From JAHKLT01 sp046197865 (GTDB lineage Archaea > Methanobacteriota > Methanobacteria > Methanobacteriales > Methanobacteriaceae), in NCBI RefSeq assembly GCF_046197865.1, contig NZ_CP166990.1, forward strand, positions 1,178,001 to 1,242,000: a stretch of 64,000 nt of DNA. The letters are read 5' to 3'. The notes below the pieces were generated by a model. It did no database searches. It saw only the letters and a program-made list of their open reading frames with translations, and had not been told where the DNA came from. The position numbers and the translations under genes were made by a program. This document shows, piece by piece, positions 27,889 through 36,255 of the stretch (positions within the stretch are counted from its first letter, which is position 1; every line of letters begins with the position of its first letter).

Positions 27889-29806
27889 TAATTTAAAAAA
27901 GGAAAGCTTAAAAAAGAAAATTATTACAAGCTTAATTTGTGGACTTGTTTATATACTATTAACAATTCCAATAAATTTTATTTACCCTATTCCTGGAATT
28001 AGTGAATATGAACCAATATCTGGAATAAATCCCGTATTTGGAATATTATTTGGTCCCTGGGGAGCTATTGGAATAACTATTGCTAGTTTAATTACCCATT
28101 ATTTAATGGGTTATGCTGTAGATGTATGTTTAATACTTAGTTTATTCCAATTTTTATATGCTTATATCCCATATAAATTATGGTATTCATTTAATTTTAC
28201 TGGAGAAATTACAACTCCTAGATTAAATACTGTAAAAAACTTAATAAAGTTGATACTAATAGCTATTATAAATAGTACATTAATGACTTTCTTACATGGA
28301 TTTTATATGGATGTAATCAATTATGTTGATTTTCCTTCATTTATAACTCTATTATGGGAACTTAATTCTCTAGATTTTACCCTTATATTTGCAACTATAA
28401 TAATAACACTTGCAAGTATATTTAAATGGAAATTATATATTCCAGAGAAGAATAAAAAGCCTATATTTCCACCAAATTTCTATAATATTATTCTAATTAT
28501 TGCACTTAGTCTTGGAATAACATATATAATCTATTCTTATTTATTTGAACCTCTTTATAATGGGTTAATATTTGGAACTATATATGGTATTTTACTTATA
28601 ATATTAGTATTTAAACCTGTAACTGAAACTATTAAAATAAGAAATTATAATGGAAAAACAACCATTACAGAAAAACTAATATTATTTTTCATAGCAATCG
28701 GTACTATTATTGCTATTTTAGCAGGAGTAATATTAGTTATTGAAAATACTTCTTATAATGTAGAAATATTTGGATTTTCTACAGTATTATTTGTAAACCT
28801 TGCTATAATTTTATTTATTTTTTATTTAGTAGCTATTTATGTATTATCAAAAATTGAAAAAGAAATTACATTGCCTATTGAATCTATATCATCTGTAACA
28901 AATGAATATATAAATAGTAAAAATAAAATGGAGGATTCTAGAGAAATAATTAATAAAATTAAAAAAGATAAACCAAATAATACAGAAATAGGGATTCTTG
29001 GTGATTCTTTTATTAAAATGATTAGTGGTTTAAAAGTTTATATGCAAGAATTAGAAAAAGAAACAAAAGATAAAGAAAGATTAAAAACAGAATTAAAAGT
29101 CTCTAAGACGATTCAAAATTCAATAATTTCAAAAGAATTTCCTAAATCTAAAGAATTTGATATATATGCAATAAATAAATCTGCAGATGAAATTGGAGGA
29201 GATTTTTATGATTTCTTTTTTATAGATAACAATCATTTTGCATTTATAATAGCTGATGTTTCAGGTAAGGGAATACCTGCTGCATTATTTATGCTAAATA
29301 CAAAAACATTAATTAAAAACTATGCATATTTTAGGAAATCTGCTTCTGATACTTTTTATCAAGTAAATAATTCATTATATGAAAATAATGATGAAAGTAT
29401 GTTTGTAACTGCATGGATGGGAATATTAGAACTAGATACAGGACAATTAGTTTATGTTAATGCAGGACATAATTCTCCGTTAATTAAAAAAGAAGATCAC
29501 TTTGAATGGTTAAAATCTAAAAATGATTTAGTTTTAGGTGCAAAAGAAAATCAAGAATATGAAGAACATAAAATACAATTAAATAAAAATGATGAATTAT
29601 TTTTATATACTGACGGAGTAATTGATGCAAATAATACTAAAGGAGAATTTTTCACATCAAATCGTTTAATTAAACTTTTAAATGAAAATTCATCTTTATC
29701 AATTGAGCCATTAATAATAAAAATAAAAGATGAAGTTAATAAATTCTCAAAAGGTGAAAGCCAATTTGATGATATAACATTATTAGGATTAAAATATAAA
29801 AAATAG
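27881..29806 (+). CDS. Membrane SpoIIE/PP2C phosphatase, type B (second copy)
   Basis: A 641-residue protein, the same length as the first type B copy once the start is set at 27881, where GGTGAT sits 5 bases upstream; an in-frame ATG 24 bases earlier has no such site. It has the membrane part, HAMP-like segment (TLPIESISSVTNEY) and phosphatase with intact metal motifs GGDFYDFF, IADVSGKGIPAALF, FLYTDGVIDANN and FDDITLL. It completes an A-B-A-B series and the cluster; the next gene is on the other strand. Confidence 0.88.
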   Translation: MNNNLKKESLKKKIITSLICGLVYILLTIPINFIYPIPGISEYEPISGINPVFGILFGPWGAIGITIASLITHYLMGYAVDVCLILSLFQFLYAYIPYKLWYSFNFTGEITTPRLNTVKNLIKLILIAIINSTLMTFLHGFYMDVINYVDFPSFITLLWELNSLDFTLIFATIIITLASIFKWKLYIPEKNKKPIFPPNFYNIILIIALSLGITYIIYSYLFEPLYNGLIFGTIYGILLIILVFKPVTETIKIRNYNGKTTITEKLILFFIAIGTIIAILAGVILVIENTSYNVEIFGFSTVLFVNLAIILFIFYLVAIYVLSKIEKEITLPIESISSVTNEYINSKNKMEDSREIINKIKKDKPNNTEIGILGDSFIKMISGLKVYMQELEKETKDKERLKTELKVSKTIQNSIISKEFPKSKEFDIYAINKSADEIGGDFYDFFFIDNNHFAFIIADVSGKGIPAALFMLNTKTLIKNYAYFRKSASDTFYQVNNSLYENNDESMFVTAWMGILELDTGQLVYVNAGHNSPLIKKEDHFEWLKSKNDLVLGAKENQEYEEHKIQLNKNDELFLYTDGVIDANNTKGEFFTSNRLIKLLNENSSLSIEPLIIKIKDEVNKFSKGESQFDDITLLGLKYKK

Positions 29807-29808
29807 CT

Positions 29809-30270
29809 TTATTTTAAATTTTGAACAAAGCTATTAATTTTTTCATCTATTTGACCATCTGTATCTTTTGAAGTAACAACCATTGTTTTAACAGGCCCTT
29901 TATTTAAAATTTTAGCCATATCTTTAAAAGTATTACCTTCACTAGAGCCACATGTTGCAATAAATGCTACATTATTAAATTTATCCCTATTTTCTTTAAT
30001 ATAAGTTAATATAGGAGTAGACATAGTTCCAGCCCACACAGGGGTGGCTATTATTGTAAGATGAAAATCAGATGGATCTTTTAAAGTTGGTTCAATGTTT
30101 GCAGGTTTTTTTCTTAATGCATCTAAAGCAGATAAAAAATAGTTTAAAGAACCTGATCTATCTTTTTTATCAATAATGTCCTCTATTTTACAATTTAGCT
30201 CTTTTTGAATATCCATAGCTAAAAGTTTAGTTATATTTGTTCTTGAATAATATACTACCAATGTTCCCAT
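29809..30270 (-). CDS. Flavodoxin-family protein
   Basis: A 153-residue flavodoxin-fold electron carrier or NAD(P)H-linked flavoprotein. The FMN phosphate loop is VVYYSRTNIT at about residues 4-13, and ATPVWAGTMSTPILTYI and TCGSSEGNTF form the later flavin loops. The start is the ATG at 30270, which has GGAGGAG before it; the longer frame beginning with TTG would read through this ribosome site. It lies 15 bases after uvrB in the same direction and is probably co-transcribed; a functional link to repair is not evident. Confidence 0.87.
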   Translation of the reverse strand: MGTLVVYYSRTNITKLLAMDIQKELNCKIEDIIDKKDRSGSLNYFLSALDALRKKPANIEPTLKDPSDFHLTIIATPVWAGTMSTPILTYIKENRDKFNNVAFIATCGSSEGNTFKDMAKILNKGPVKTMVVTSKDTDGQIDEKINSFVQNLK

Positions 30271-30285
30271 AAATAACTCCTCCAA

Positions 30286-32244
30286 TTATTTTTTCAAACC
30301 TTTTAAATTAAATAATTTATTCCTAAGCTCTGCAGCTCTTTCAAAATCCAAACTAGTAGCTGCTTCTTTCATGTCCTCTTCTAAATCTTTAATAAGTAAT
30401 CTAAGTTCATCTTTAGAAATTTTAGCTACATCAACTCCTTTTTCATATTTTTCAATATCTTTTTTACGTTCTTTAAGTGACCTATAAGTAGATTTAGGCG
30501 TGATATTATTTTTCTTATTATATGCAAGTTGTAATTTACGTCTTTTATTTGTAAGATTTAATGCATTTTGAACTGAATCAGTCATATCATCTACATACAT
30601 TATAACATTACCATTAACATTTCTTGCAGCTCTTCCAATAGTCTGTACTAAAGATGTTTCACTTCTTAAGAATCCTTCTTTATCTGCATCTAAAATAGCT
30701 ACAAGTGATACCTCAGGTAAATCAAGACCTTCTCTTAAAAGATTTACACCAACTAAACAATCAAATGTACCTCTTCTTAAATCATCGATAATTTCGATTC
30801 TTTCTAATGTATCAATTTCAGAATGAAGATATCTTACTTTAATACCAATTTTAGCATAATAATCAGTTAAATCTTCAGCCATTCTTTTTGTTAAAGTTGT
30901 AACAAGTACTCTTTCATCCTTTTTAGCTCTTTTTTGGACTTCACCAAGTAAATCTTCAACTTGTCCTTTAACTGGCCTAATTATAATTTCTGGATCTACA
31001 AGTCCTGTTGGACGAATAATTTGTTCTACAACATTTTGACTTCTTGAAATCTCATAATTAGCTGGAGTAGCTGATACATATAGCATTTTATATGTACAAT
31101 GCTCAAATTCATCAAAACGTAATGGCCTATTCTCTTTAGCAGATGGCAATCTAAAACCATGATCAACTAATGTTTCTTTACGAGCTCTATCACCATTATA
31201 CATCCCTCTAATTTGAGGAATTGTTACATGTGATTCATCAATAATAGTTAAAAAATCATCTGGGAAATATTTTAAAAGAGTATATGGTGTTTCTCCCCAT
31301 TTTCTTCCAGATAAATGCATAGAGTAATTTTCAATTCCAGGACAATATCCCATTTCATGAAGCATTTCTATATCAAATCTAGTTCTTTGTTCTAATCTTT
31401 GAGCTTCTAATAGCTTTCCAGAAAGATTTAATTCGTTTAATCTTTCATCAAGCTCTTGATTAATATCTCTTAATGCTTTATCCATCTTATCTTGACCAAC
31501 AACGAAATGTTTTGCTGGAAAGATCATATATCTTTCAAGAGATTCTTCTTTTTTACTTGTTACAGGATCAATTAAACTAATTGCATCAATTTCATCACCA
31601 AAAAGTTCTATTCTAATTGGTGGTGTTCCATGAACTGGATTAATTTCAATTACATCTCCACGAACTCTAAATTGACCTCTTGCAAATTCAATATCATTCC
31701 GCTCATATTGCATGAAAATTAATCTTTTTAAAATATCACTTCTTTCATAATTATCTCCAACAGAAATTCCAAATGCAAATTCCCCATAATCTTCAGGTGA
31801 TCCTGCACCATAAATACATGAAACACTTGATACTACAATAACATCATCACGAGATAAAAGAGATTGTGTTGTAGAATGTCTCATCATATCAATTTCATCA
31901 TTTATTGATGCTTCCTTATCAATAAAAGTATCTGTTCTTGGAACATATGCTTCAGGTTGATAATAATCATAATAAGAAACATAATATTCAACAGCATTAT
32001 CTGGGAAAAATTCTTTAAACTCCTCATATAATTGAGCAGCTAATGTTTTATTATGTGAAATAATTAAAGTTGGTTTTTGAACCTTTTCAATAACATTAGC
32101 CATCGTAAATGTTTTGCCTGAGCCTGTTACACCTAAAAGAGTTTGCTCATTAAAATTATTCTTAATTCCATTAACTAATGAATCAATAGCTTTTGGTTGA
32201 TCTCCTAAAGGTTTATATGAACTATTTAATTTAAACTTCTTCAT
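30286..32244 (-). CDS. uvrB: Excinuclease ABC subunit B
   Basis: Helicase-like subunit that loads at damage after UvrA and positions UvrC. The 652-residue length is standard. Walker A GVTGSGKTFT is at residues 38-47, the beta-hairpin region YYDYYQPEAYVPRTDTFI follows near 92-109, motif II is TIIDESHVT, motif VI QTIGRAARNVNG, and the C-terminal UVR helix pair (LEEDMKEAATSLDFERAAEL) binds UvrC. The partner uvrA lies 13 kb away. A flavodoxin gene follows 15 bases downstream. Confidence 0.97.
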   Translation of the reverse strand: MKKFKLNSSYKPLGDQPKAIDSLVNGIKNNFNEQTLLGVTGSGKTFTMANVIEKVQKPTLIISHNKTLAAQLYEEFKEFFPDNAVEYYVSYYDYYQPEAYVPRTDTFIDKEASINDEIDMMRHSTTQSLLSRDDVIVVSSVSCIYGAGSPEDYGEFAFGISVGDNYERSDILKRLIFMQYERNDIEFARGQFRVRGDVIEINPVHGTPPIRIELFGDEIDAISLIDPVTSKKEESLERYMIFPAKHFVVGQDKMDKALRDINQELDERLNELNLSGKLLEAQRLEQRTRFDIEMLHEMGYCPGIENYSMHLSGRKWGETPYTLLKYFPDDFLTIIDESHVTIPQIRGMYNGDRARKETLVDHGFRLPSAKENRPLRFDEFEHCTYKMLYVSATPANYEISRSQNVVEQIIRPTGLVDPEIIIRPVKGQVEDLLGEVQKRAKKDERVLVTTLTKRMAEDLTDYYAKIGIKVRYLHSEIDTLERIEIIDDLRRGTFDCLVGVNLLREGLDLPEVSLVAILDADKEGFLRSETSLVQTIGRAARNVNGNVIMYVDDMTDSVQNALNLTNKRRKLQLAYNKKNNITPKSTYRSLKERKKDIEKYEKGVDVAKISKDELRLLIKDLEEDMKEAATSLDFERAAELRNKLFNLKGLKK

Positions 32245-32337
32245 GATAAAATCTCTAAAATAAAAAAAATCTAATTAAATATATGTCTTTAATATTATAA
32301 GTAAATAACGACAGCAGAAAAAAAATAATATGAAAAA

Positions 32338-32628
32338 TTAATTTAATACAAGTTCAAAACTTATATTATGAAAAGGTGCTTCACAACATGGAGTTACACG
32401 TTGATTATTAATAGTAAATTTGCCAAATTTATTAAGATTAGTTTCTAAATCTTTAGAAATAGAATTAACCAATTCATCATTATAAATTCTTAAGCTACCT
32501 ATAAAAGAAACTCCTTTATTAGTATTTAAAACAGCTACACTATCAAAATCATATGGTTCATTATTTTTCTTTAAAATTTCTTTAGCTATTTTAATAATTT
32601 CTTCTTTTGTTTCATTTTTATCAAGCAT
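32338..32628 (-). CDS. Conserved-looking small protein of unknown function
   Basis: A 96-residue soluble protein with an acidic/lysine-rich N-terminal helix, a central strand pattern (SVAVLNTNKGVSFIGSL) and a C-terminal vicinal cysteine pair in RVTPCCEAPFHN. I do not recognise the family. A GTGATT site directly before the ATG and normal codon use support a real gene. It stands alone about 90 bases upstream of uvrB on the same strand; the CC-x-x-x-x-H segment might bind a metal. Confidence 0.6.
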   Translation of the reverse strand: MLDKNETKEEIIKIAKEILKKNNEPYDFDSVAVLNTNKGVSFIGSLRIYNDELVNSISKDLETNLNKFGKFTINNQRVTPCCEAPFHNISFELVLN

Positions 32629-32778
32629 TTAAATCACATAAAAAATTTAGTTAATTATGATTATAATTTAAAAGTATTTAATTTTATTGTAAATTTTATT
32701 AAAAAAACGAAATATATTTAAAAGTTTAAAAACAAAAATACATTAGGTTGAAAACCATATAAGTTTCGAGGTGATAAA

Positions 32779-33252
32779 ATGAAACGATGGATACTTGTTG
32801 GATTAATAGCTATTGCAGTAGTCGTGCTAGTATTTCTTTCATCAACAGTCTTATTTTTGGCTGAAGATGAAACTGAAGGATCAATTCCTGGTGTAGATAT
32901 GGCTGCAGTATGGCAAATCCCAGAAGGCTTCCAATGGATATATCCTGGAAGTTCAAAAAGTGCTAATGGCCACACATTACATAATATTCACATGGAAGAT
33001 GGTGATCCTTACCAATATGCAAAGCAAATAATGGAATATACATATAATATTTCGCCAAATATTTGTGTTGTAATCAACAATGATGCAGCTGAAAGTATGT
33101 TTGGTGATGATATTGTTGGAAATATTAGAGAGCATGATTGGGGAGAAGGAAATCCTCGAGGAGAAGCTATTGAAATGTCCATGGATAAATTTAATATTTT
33201 CGGAGCAATAATGAGCTTAATAAAAGGAGATATTAAAATATTCTTAATTTAA
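32779..33252 (+). CDS. Membrane-anchored or secreted protein of unknown function
   Basis: A 157-residue protein with an N-terminal hydrophobic segment (about residues 4-28), which serves as signal or anchor, followed by an extracellular domain with many aromatic residues (AAVWQIPEGFQWIYPGS) and a short hydrophobic C-terminus. No catalytic motif is recognised. The AGGTGAT site supports the start. A TATA-like AAATATATTTAAAA near 32709 may be its promoter, and a perfect palindrome directly after the stop is a likely terminator. Confidence 0.65.
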   Translation: MKRWILVGLIAIAVVVLVFLSSTVLFLAEDETEGSIPGVDMAAVWQIPEGFQWIYPGSSKSANGHTLHNIHMEDGDPYQYAKQIMEYTYNISPNICVVINNDAAESMFGDDIVGNIREHDWGEGNPRGEAIEMSMDKFNIFGAIMSLIKGDIKIFLI

Positions 33253-33272
33253 AGATTTTTATATAAAAATCT
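33253..33272 (+). terminator. Palindromic terminator after the 157-residue protein gene
   Basis: AGATTTTTATATAAAAATCT is a perfect 20-base palindrome starting right behind the stop codon. The RNA can fold into a hairpin, and T runs follow. Confidence 0.5.
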
Positions 33273-33296
33273 ACTATTTTTATTTTAAAAAAAAGA

Positions 33297-33322
33297 AAAT
33301 AGATGTTATAAAACATCTATTT
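33297..33322. terminator. Hairpin at the 3' end of adhesin-like gene 1
   Basis: AAATAGATGTT and AACATCTATTT flank a 4-base loop, and on the plus strand TTTTTT-type runs follow. The stem contains the stop codon of the leftward adhesin-like gene. It probably acts as a two-way terminator for the converging genes. Confidence 0.5.
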
Positions 33323-36164
33323 TTTCTGATGTTGAATATTCATTATAGCTAGATGTTATAATATATGATGCAGGGTTTAAATTAACATTTAAAATAGCTA
33401 CACCATTATTATCTGTAACACTACTTGAAATTACACCATTAATATTAAAACTAACTGTTTTATTAATAGCTATTTTTCCCATATCATCTAAAGCAGTTAT
33501 AGAAAATTTATTATCATCAAAAGTTGAATTTACTAAAATAGCTAATACTTTAATTAAATTACTTTGAGCATATTGATTTTCTGGATGATAAATAGTTATT
33601 ATATATTCATCAGGATTTAAATTAATGTTTAGTGTGACAATTCCTTCATCAGTTGTGTTTCTATAATACATTATGCCATTTATATTCATTTTAACTTCTG
33701 TATTTTTAAATGGATTTCCAATATTATCTACCATTAAAGCAGTAAATTGACTTCCATTTCTATAATATTTAGTTAAATCAGATGATATAATATTTGATAA
33801 AACTTCAATATTATAAGACATGTTTAATCCTGTATCATTACGATTTACAGTTACAATATATTTACCAGGACTTAAATTAATATTTAAGGTAGCTATTCCA
33901 TTTTTATCACTATTTCTATAATAAATTACTCCATTAATATTAAAACTAACTGTATAATTTATTAATGGATCTCCCTTACCATCTAAAATTAATGCATTAA
34001 ATTGGCTTTCATTTTTATATGTTTTATTAAGGTCTTGAGCTACAATTGTAGGTTTGACTTCAACATTATTAGTATTAACCACATAATCAATGTAGCTAAT
34101 TACAGTATAATTACTAGGATTTAAATTAATATTTAAGTATGCATATCCATTAATATCAGTGATTCTTTCATATACAATTTTATTAATACGTATTAAAACA
34201 CTTTCATTATATATTGGATTACCTTCATAATCAACTAATCTAACTATATATTGAGAACCATTTTTATAAAATAAAGTTAAATTACCACTAATTAAATTCA
34301 TGCTTATAATATTTAAAGTACCATTTCTAATAGAAACATTTTCTAATAAATCAACTGATCCTGTAACTGTGTAATTACCAGGTTCTAAATTTACATCATA
34401 ATAATAGTAATATAATCCACTATCAAGAGTATTATTAGTTATTAAAGTTTCATTTGCAAATTTAAAAGTGATTGTTTGATTTGTAATAAAATTATTTTTA
34501 TCATCTGTTAAAGAAGCATATAATAAAATAGTTGTATTAAATGGAGCATTAAGTATTCCACCATTTAAAAGTTTAAAGAAAGTTTGGCTTGTAATTTCAC
34601 CAGTAGATGCAATTTTAACAAAAATAGGTCCAGTATTATTTTTTAAAAAGATTGATCCATTTTCATTTACAATATCGCTACCTTTAAGTTCTGCTATATT
34701 ATTTTTAAAGTAGTTATTTAATATTGTAATGTTTTCTGATAAATAAATTCCAATTCCTGCCGCATAATAAGCAGAATTATTTAAAAAATTCATATTATCT
34801 AAAATTTGCACATTAGATTCATCTATAAAAATTCCTGCACCACCATATGCAGAATTATTTATAAAACTAGCTCCAGAGAGATTTCCAAAATCTGTAAAAT
34901 AAAGGTAAATTCCTCCACCATAACCTTCTCTATCATCTAAATCAATAGCTATATTATTTAAAAATGTATTTTCTCCTTCTAATATGAAATATTTTGAGTA
35001 ATCTAGGCTAATAGCTCCACCATAATTTGCAATATTTCCTTTGAAAGTATTTTTTCCGATAATAGAGAAATTATTTCCTTCTTTATTAAAAATAGCTCCA
35101 CCAGAAGATGTATTTGCATTGTTGTTTTTAAAAGTATTTGAACCATTTATTAAGAAATTTTCTCCTTTTTCATTAAAAATAGCTCCTCCTCCTTTAAATG
35201 GATCTTCAGTTAAAACATTATTTTCAATAAATTCATTACTACCTGAAATTGTAACATTAGCTGCTAAGTGATTGTAAAATGCTCCAGCATAGAATAATGC
35301 TGTGTTGTTTTTAAATATATTTGAACCATTTATTTTAAAATTACCAGCTAATGAAAGTATTGCTCCACCATATCCAGCAGAATTATCTAAAAATTCATTA
35401 TTTCCTGTAATTATAGAATTTGTTCCATTGTTTATTATAGCTCCACCATTAGAATCAGCTGAATTATTTTTAAAAATGTTACTGCCTTTAACTTTAAAAT
35501 TTGTTCCATTATTAGCTATTGCACCACCAGAATAATCAGCATAATTACCATTAAATAGATTATTTCCATCTATTAAGAAATTATCTCCTTTATTAAAGAT
35601 TGCACCTCCATATAAAGATACAACATTATTAAAAAATTGATTTACACCAGTAAGAGTAAAGTTATTACCTTCATTATAAATAGCTCCACCAAAATAGCTA
35701 GCTCCATTATCCTTAAAAATATTATCTTTTAATTCTAATTTATCACCAGTATTGTAAATAGCCCCACCTGCAGTTCCATATCCTCCAACAAATGTAATGT
35801 TATAAATTAAAACATTATATCCTGTAATGTTGAAAATTCTTGAATTTGATCCATCAGGAGAAGATGCATAAATTGTATGGCCATTTCCATTAATTGTAAA
35901 CTCATTTTTTGATATATTAATTCCATTTTTAAATATATCATATTCATCATCTTGTAAATAAAAATCATCATGTAATGTTATAAAACTTGAAGAATTGCCA
36001 TTAATTTCATCATTTAAATCTGTAAACGTTTTTTGATCATCATCTAAAGTTTTAATTTCTATTAATTCATTATTTCCTAAATCATTAGCACTTAAACTAG
36101 CTATTGATAAAAATAAAATAAGAATTATTAAAAAGATTTTAAATATATTATTTAACTTACTCAT
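33306..36164 (-). CDS. Adhesin-like surface protein 1
   Basis: A 952-residue secreted protein of the Methanobrevibacter adhesin-like type. A signal peptide (FKIFLIILILFLSIASLSA) ends near residue 25. Residues 100-480 carry more than ten repeats of the form NNxAxxxGGAI(Y/F)N, a right-handed beta-helix. Residues 510-950 carry about five Ig-like repeats with GxPLxNxxVxFNINGVxYYR and LNINLxPGxY. No membrane anchor or pseudomurein-binding repeat is visible at the C-terminus. The start at 36164 is chosen because GGGGAT lies upstream; the longer frame reads through that site. It probably mediates attachment to cells or surfaces. Confidence 0.85.
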   Translation of the reverse strand: MSKLNNIFKIFLIILILFLSIASLSANDLGNNELIEIKTLDDDQKTFTDLNDEINGNSSSFITLHDDFYLQDDEYDIFKNGINISKNEFTINGNGHTIYASSPDGSNSRIFNITGYNVLIYNITFVGGYGTAGGAIYNTGDKLELKDNIFKDNGASYFGGAIYNEGNNFTLTGVNQFFNNVVSLYGGAIFNKGDNFLIDGNNLFNGNYADYSGGAIANNGTNFKVKGSNIFKNNSADSNGGAIINNGTNSIITGNNEFLDNSAGYGGAILSLAGNFKINGSNIFKNNTALFYAGAFYNHLAANVTISGSNEFIENNVLTEDPFKGGGAIFNEKGENFLINGSNTFKNNNANTSSGGAIFNKEGNNFSIIGKNTFKGNIANYGGAISLDYSKYFILEGENTFLNNIAIDLDDREGYGGGIYLYFTDFGNLSGASFINNSAYGGAGIFIDESNVQILDNMNFLNNSAYYAAGIGIYLSENITILNNYFKNNIAELKGSDIVNENGSIFLKNNTGPIFVKIASTGEITSQTFFKLLNGGILNAPFNTTILLYASLTDDKNNFITNQTITFKFANETLITNNTLDSGLYYYYYDVNLEPGNYTVTGSVDLLENVSIRNGTLNIISMNLISGNLTLFYKNGSQYIVRLVDYEGNPIYNESVLIRINKIVYERITDINGYAYLNINLNPSNYTVISYIDYVVNTNNVEVKPTIVAQDLNKTYKNESQFNALILDGKGDPLINYTVSFNINGVIYYRNSDKNGIATLNINLSPGKYIVTVNRNDTGLNMSYNIEVLSNIISSDLTKYYRNGSQFTALMVDNIGNPFKNTEVKMNINGIMYYRNTTDEGIVTLNINLNPDEYIITIYHPENQYAQSNLIKVLAILVNSTFDDNKFSITALDDMGKIAINKTVSFNINGVISSSVTDNNGVAILNVNLNPASYIITSSYNEYSTSEKIDVL

Positions 36165-36255
36165 TTTAAAAATCCCCATATAATAATATATAAAAGAATT
36201 ATTATAAATAAATTTTTAAATTAAAAAAGCATAATAATTAATTAAGGTTACTTTT

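Noticed and set aside
19472..29806. A sigma or anti-sigma target gene within the cluster
   Set aside because: No sigma-factor-like sequence was found, and archaea use TBP/TFB instead; the cluster ends with the fourth phosphatase.
22020..29806. Two-component histidine kinases
   Set aside because: The proteins have HAMP-like segments, but the C-termini are SpoIIE/PP2C phosphatases without H, N or G boxes, and no receiver domain is nearby.
33306..36164. Open frames on the plus strand within adhesin-like gene 1 (for example 35041-35271 and 35302-35535)
   Set aside because: They are antisense shadows of a repetitive AT-rich gene, with no ribosome site and proline/serine-rich nonsense translations.
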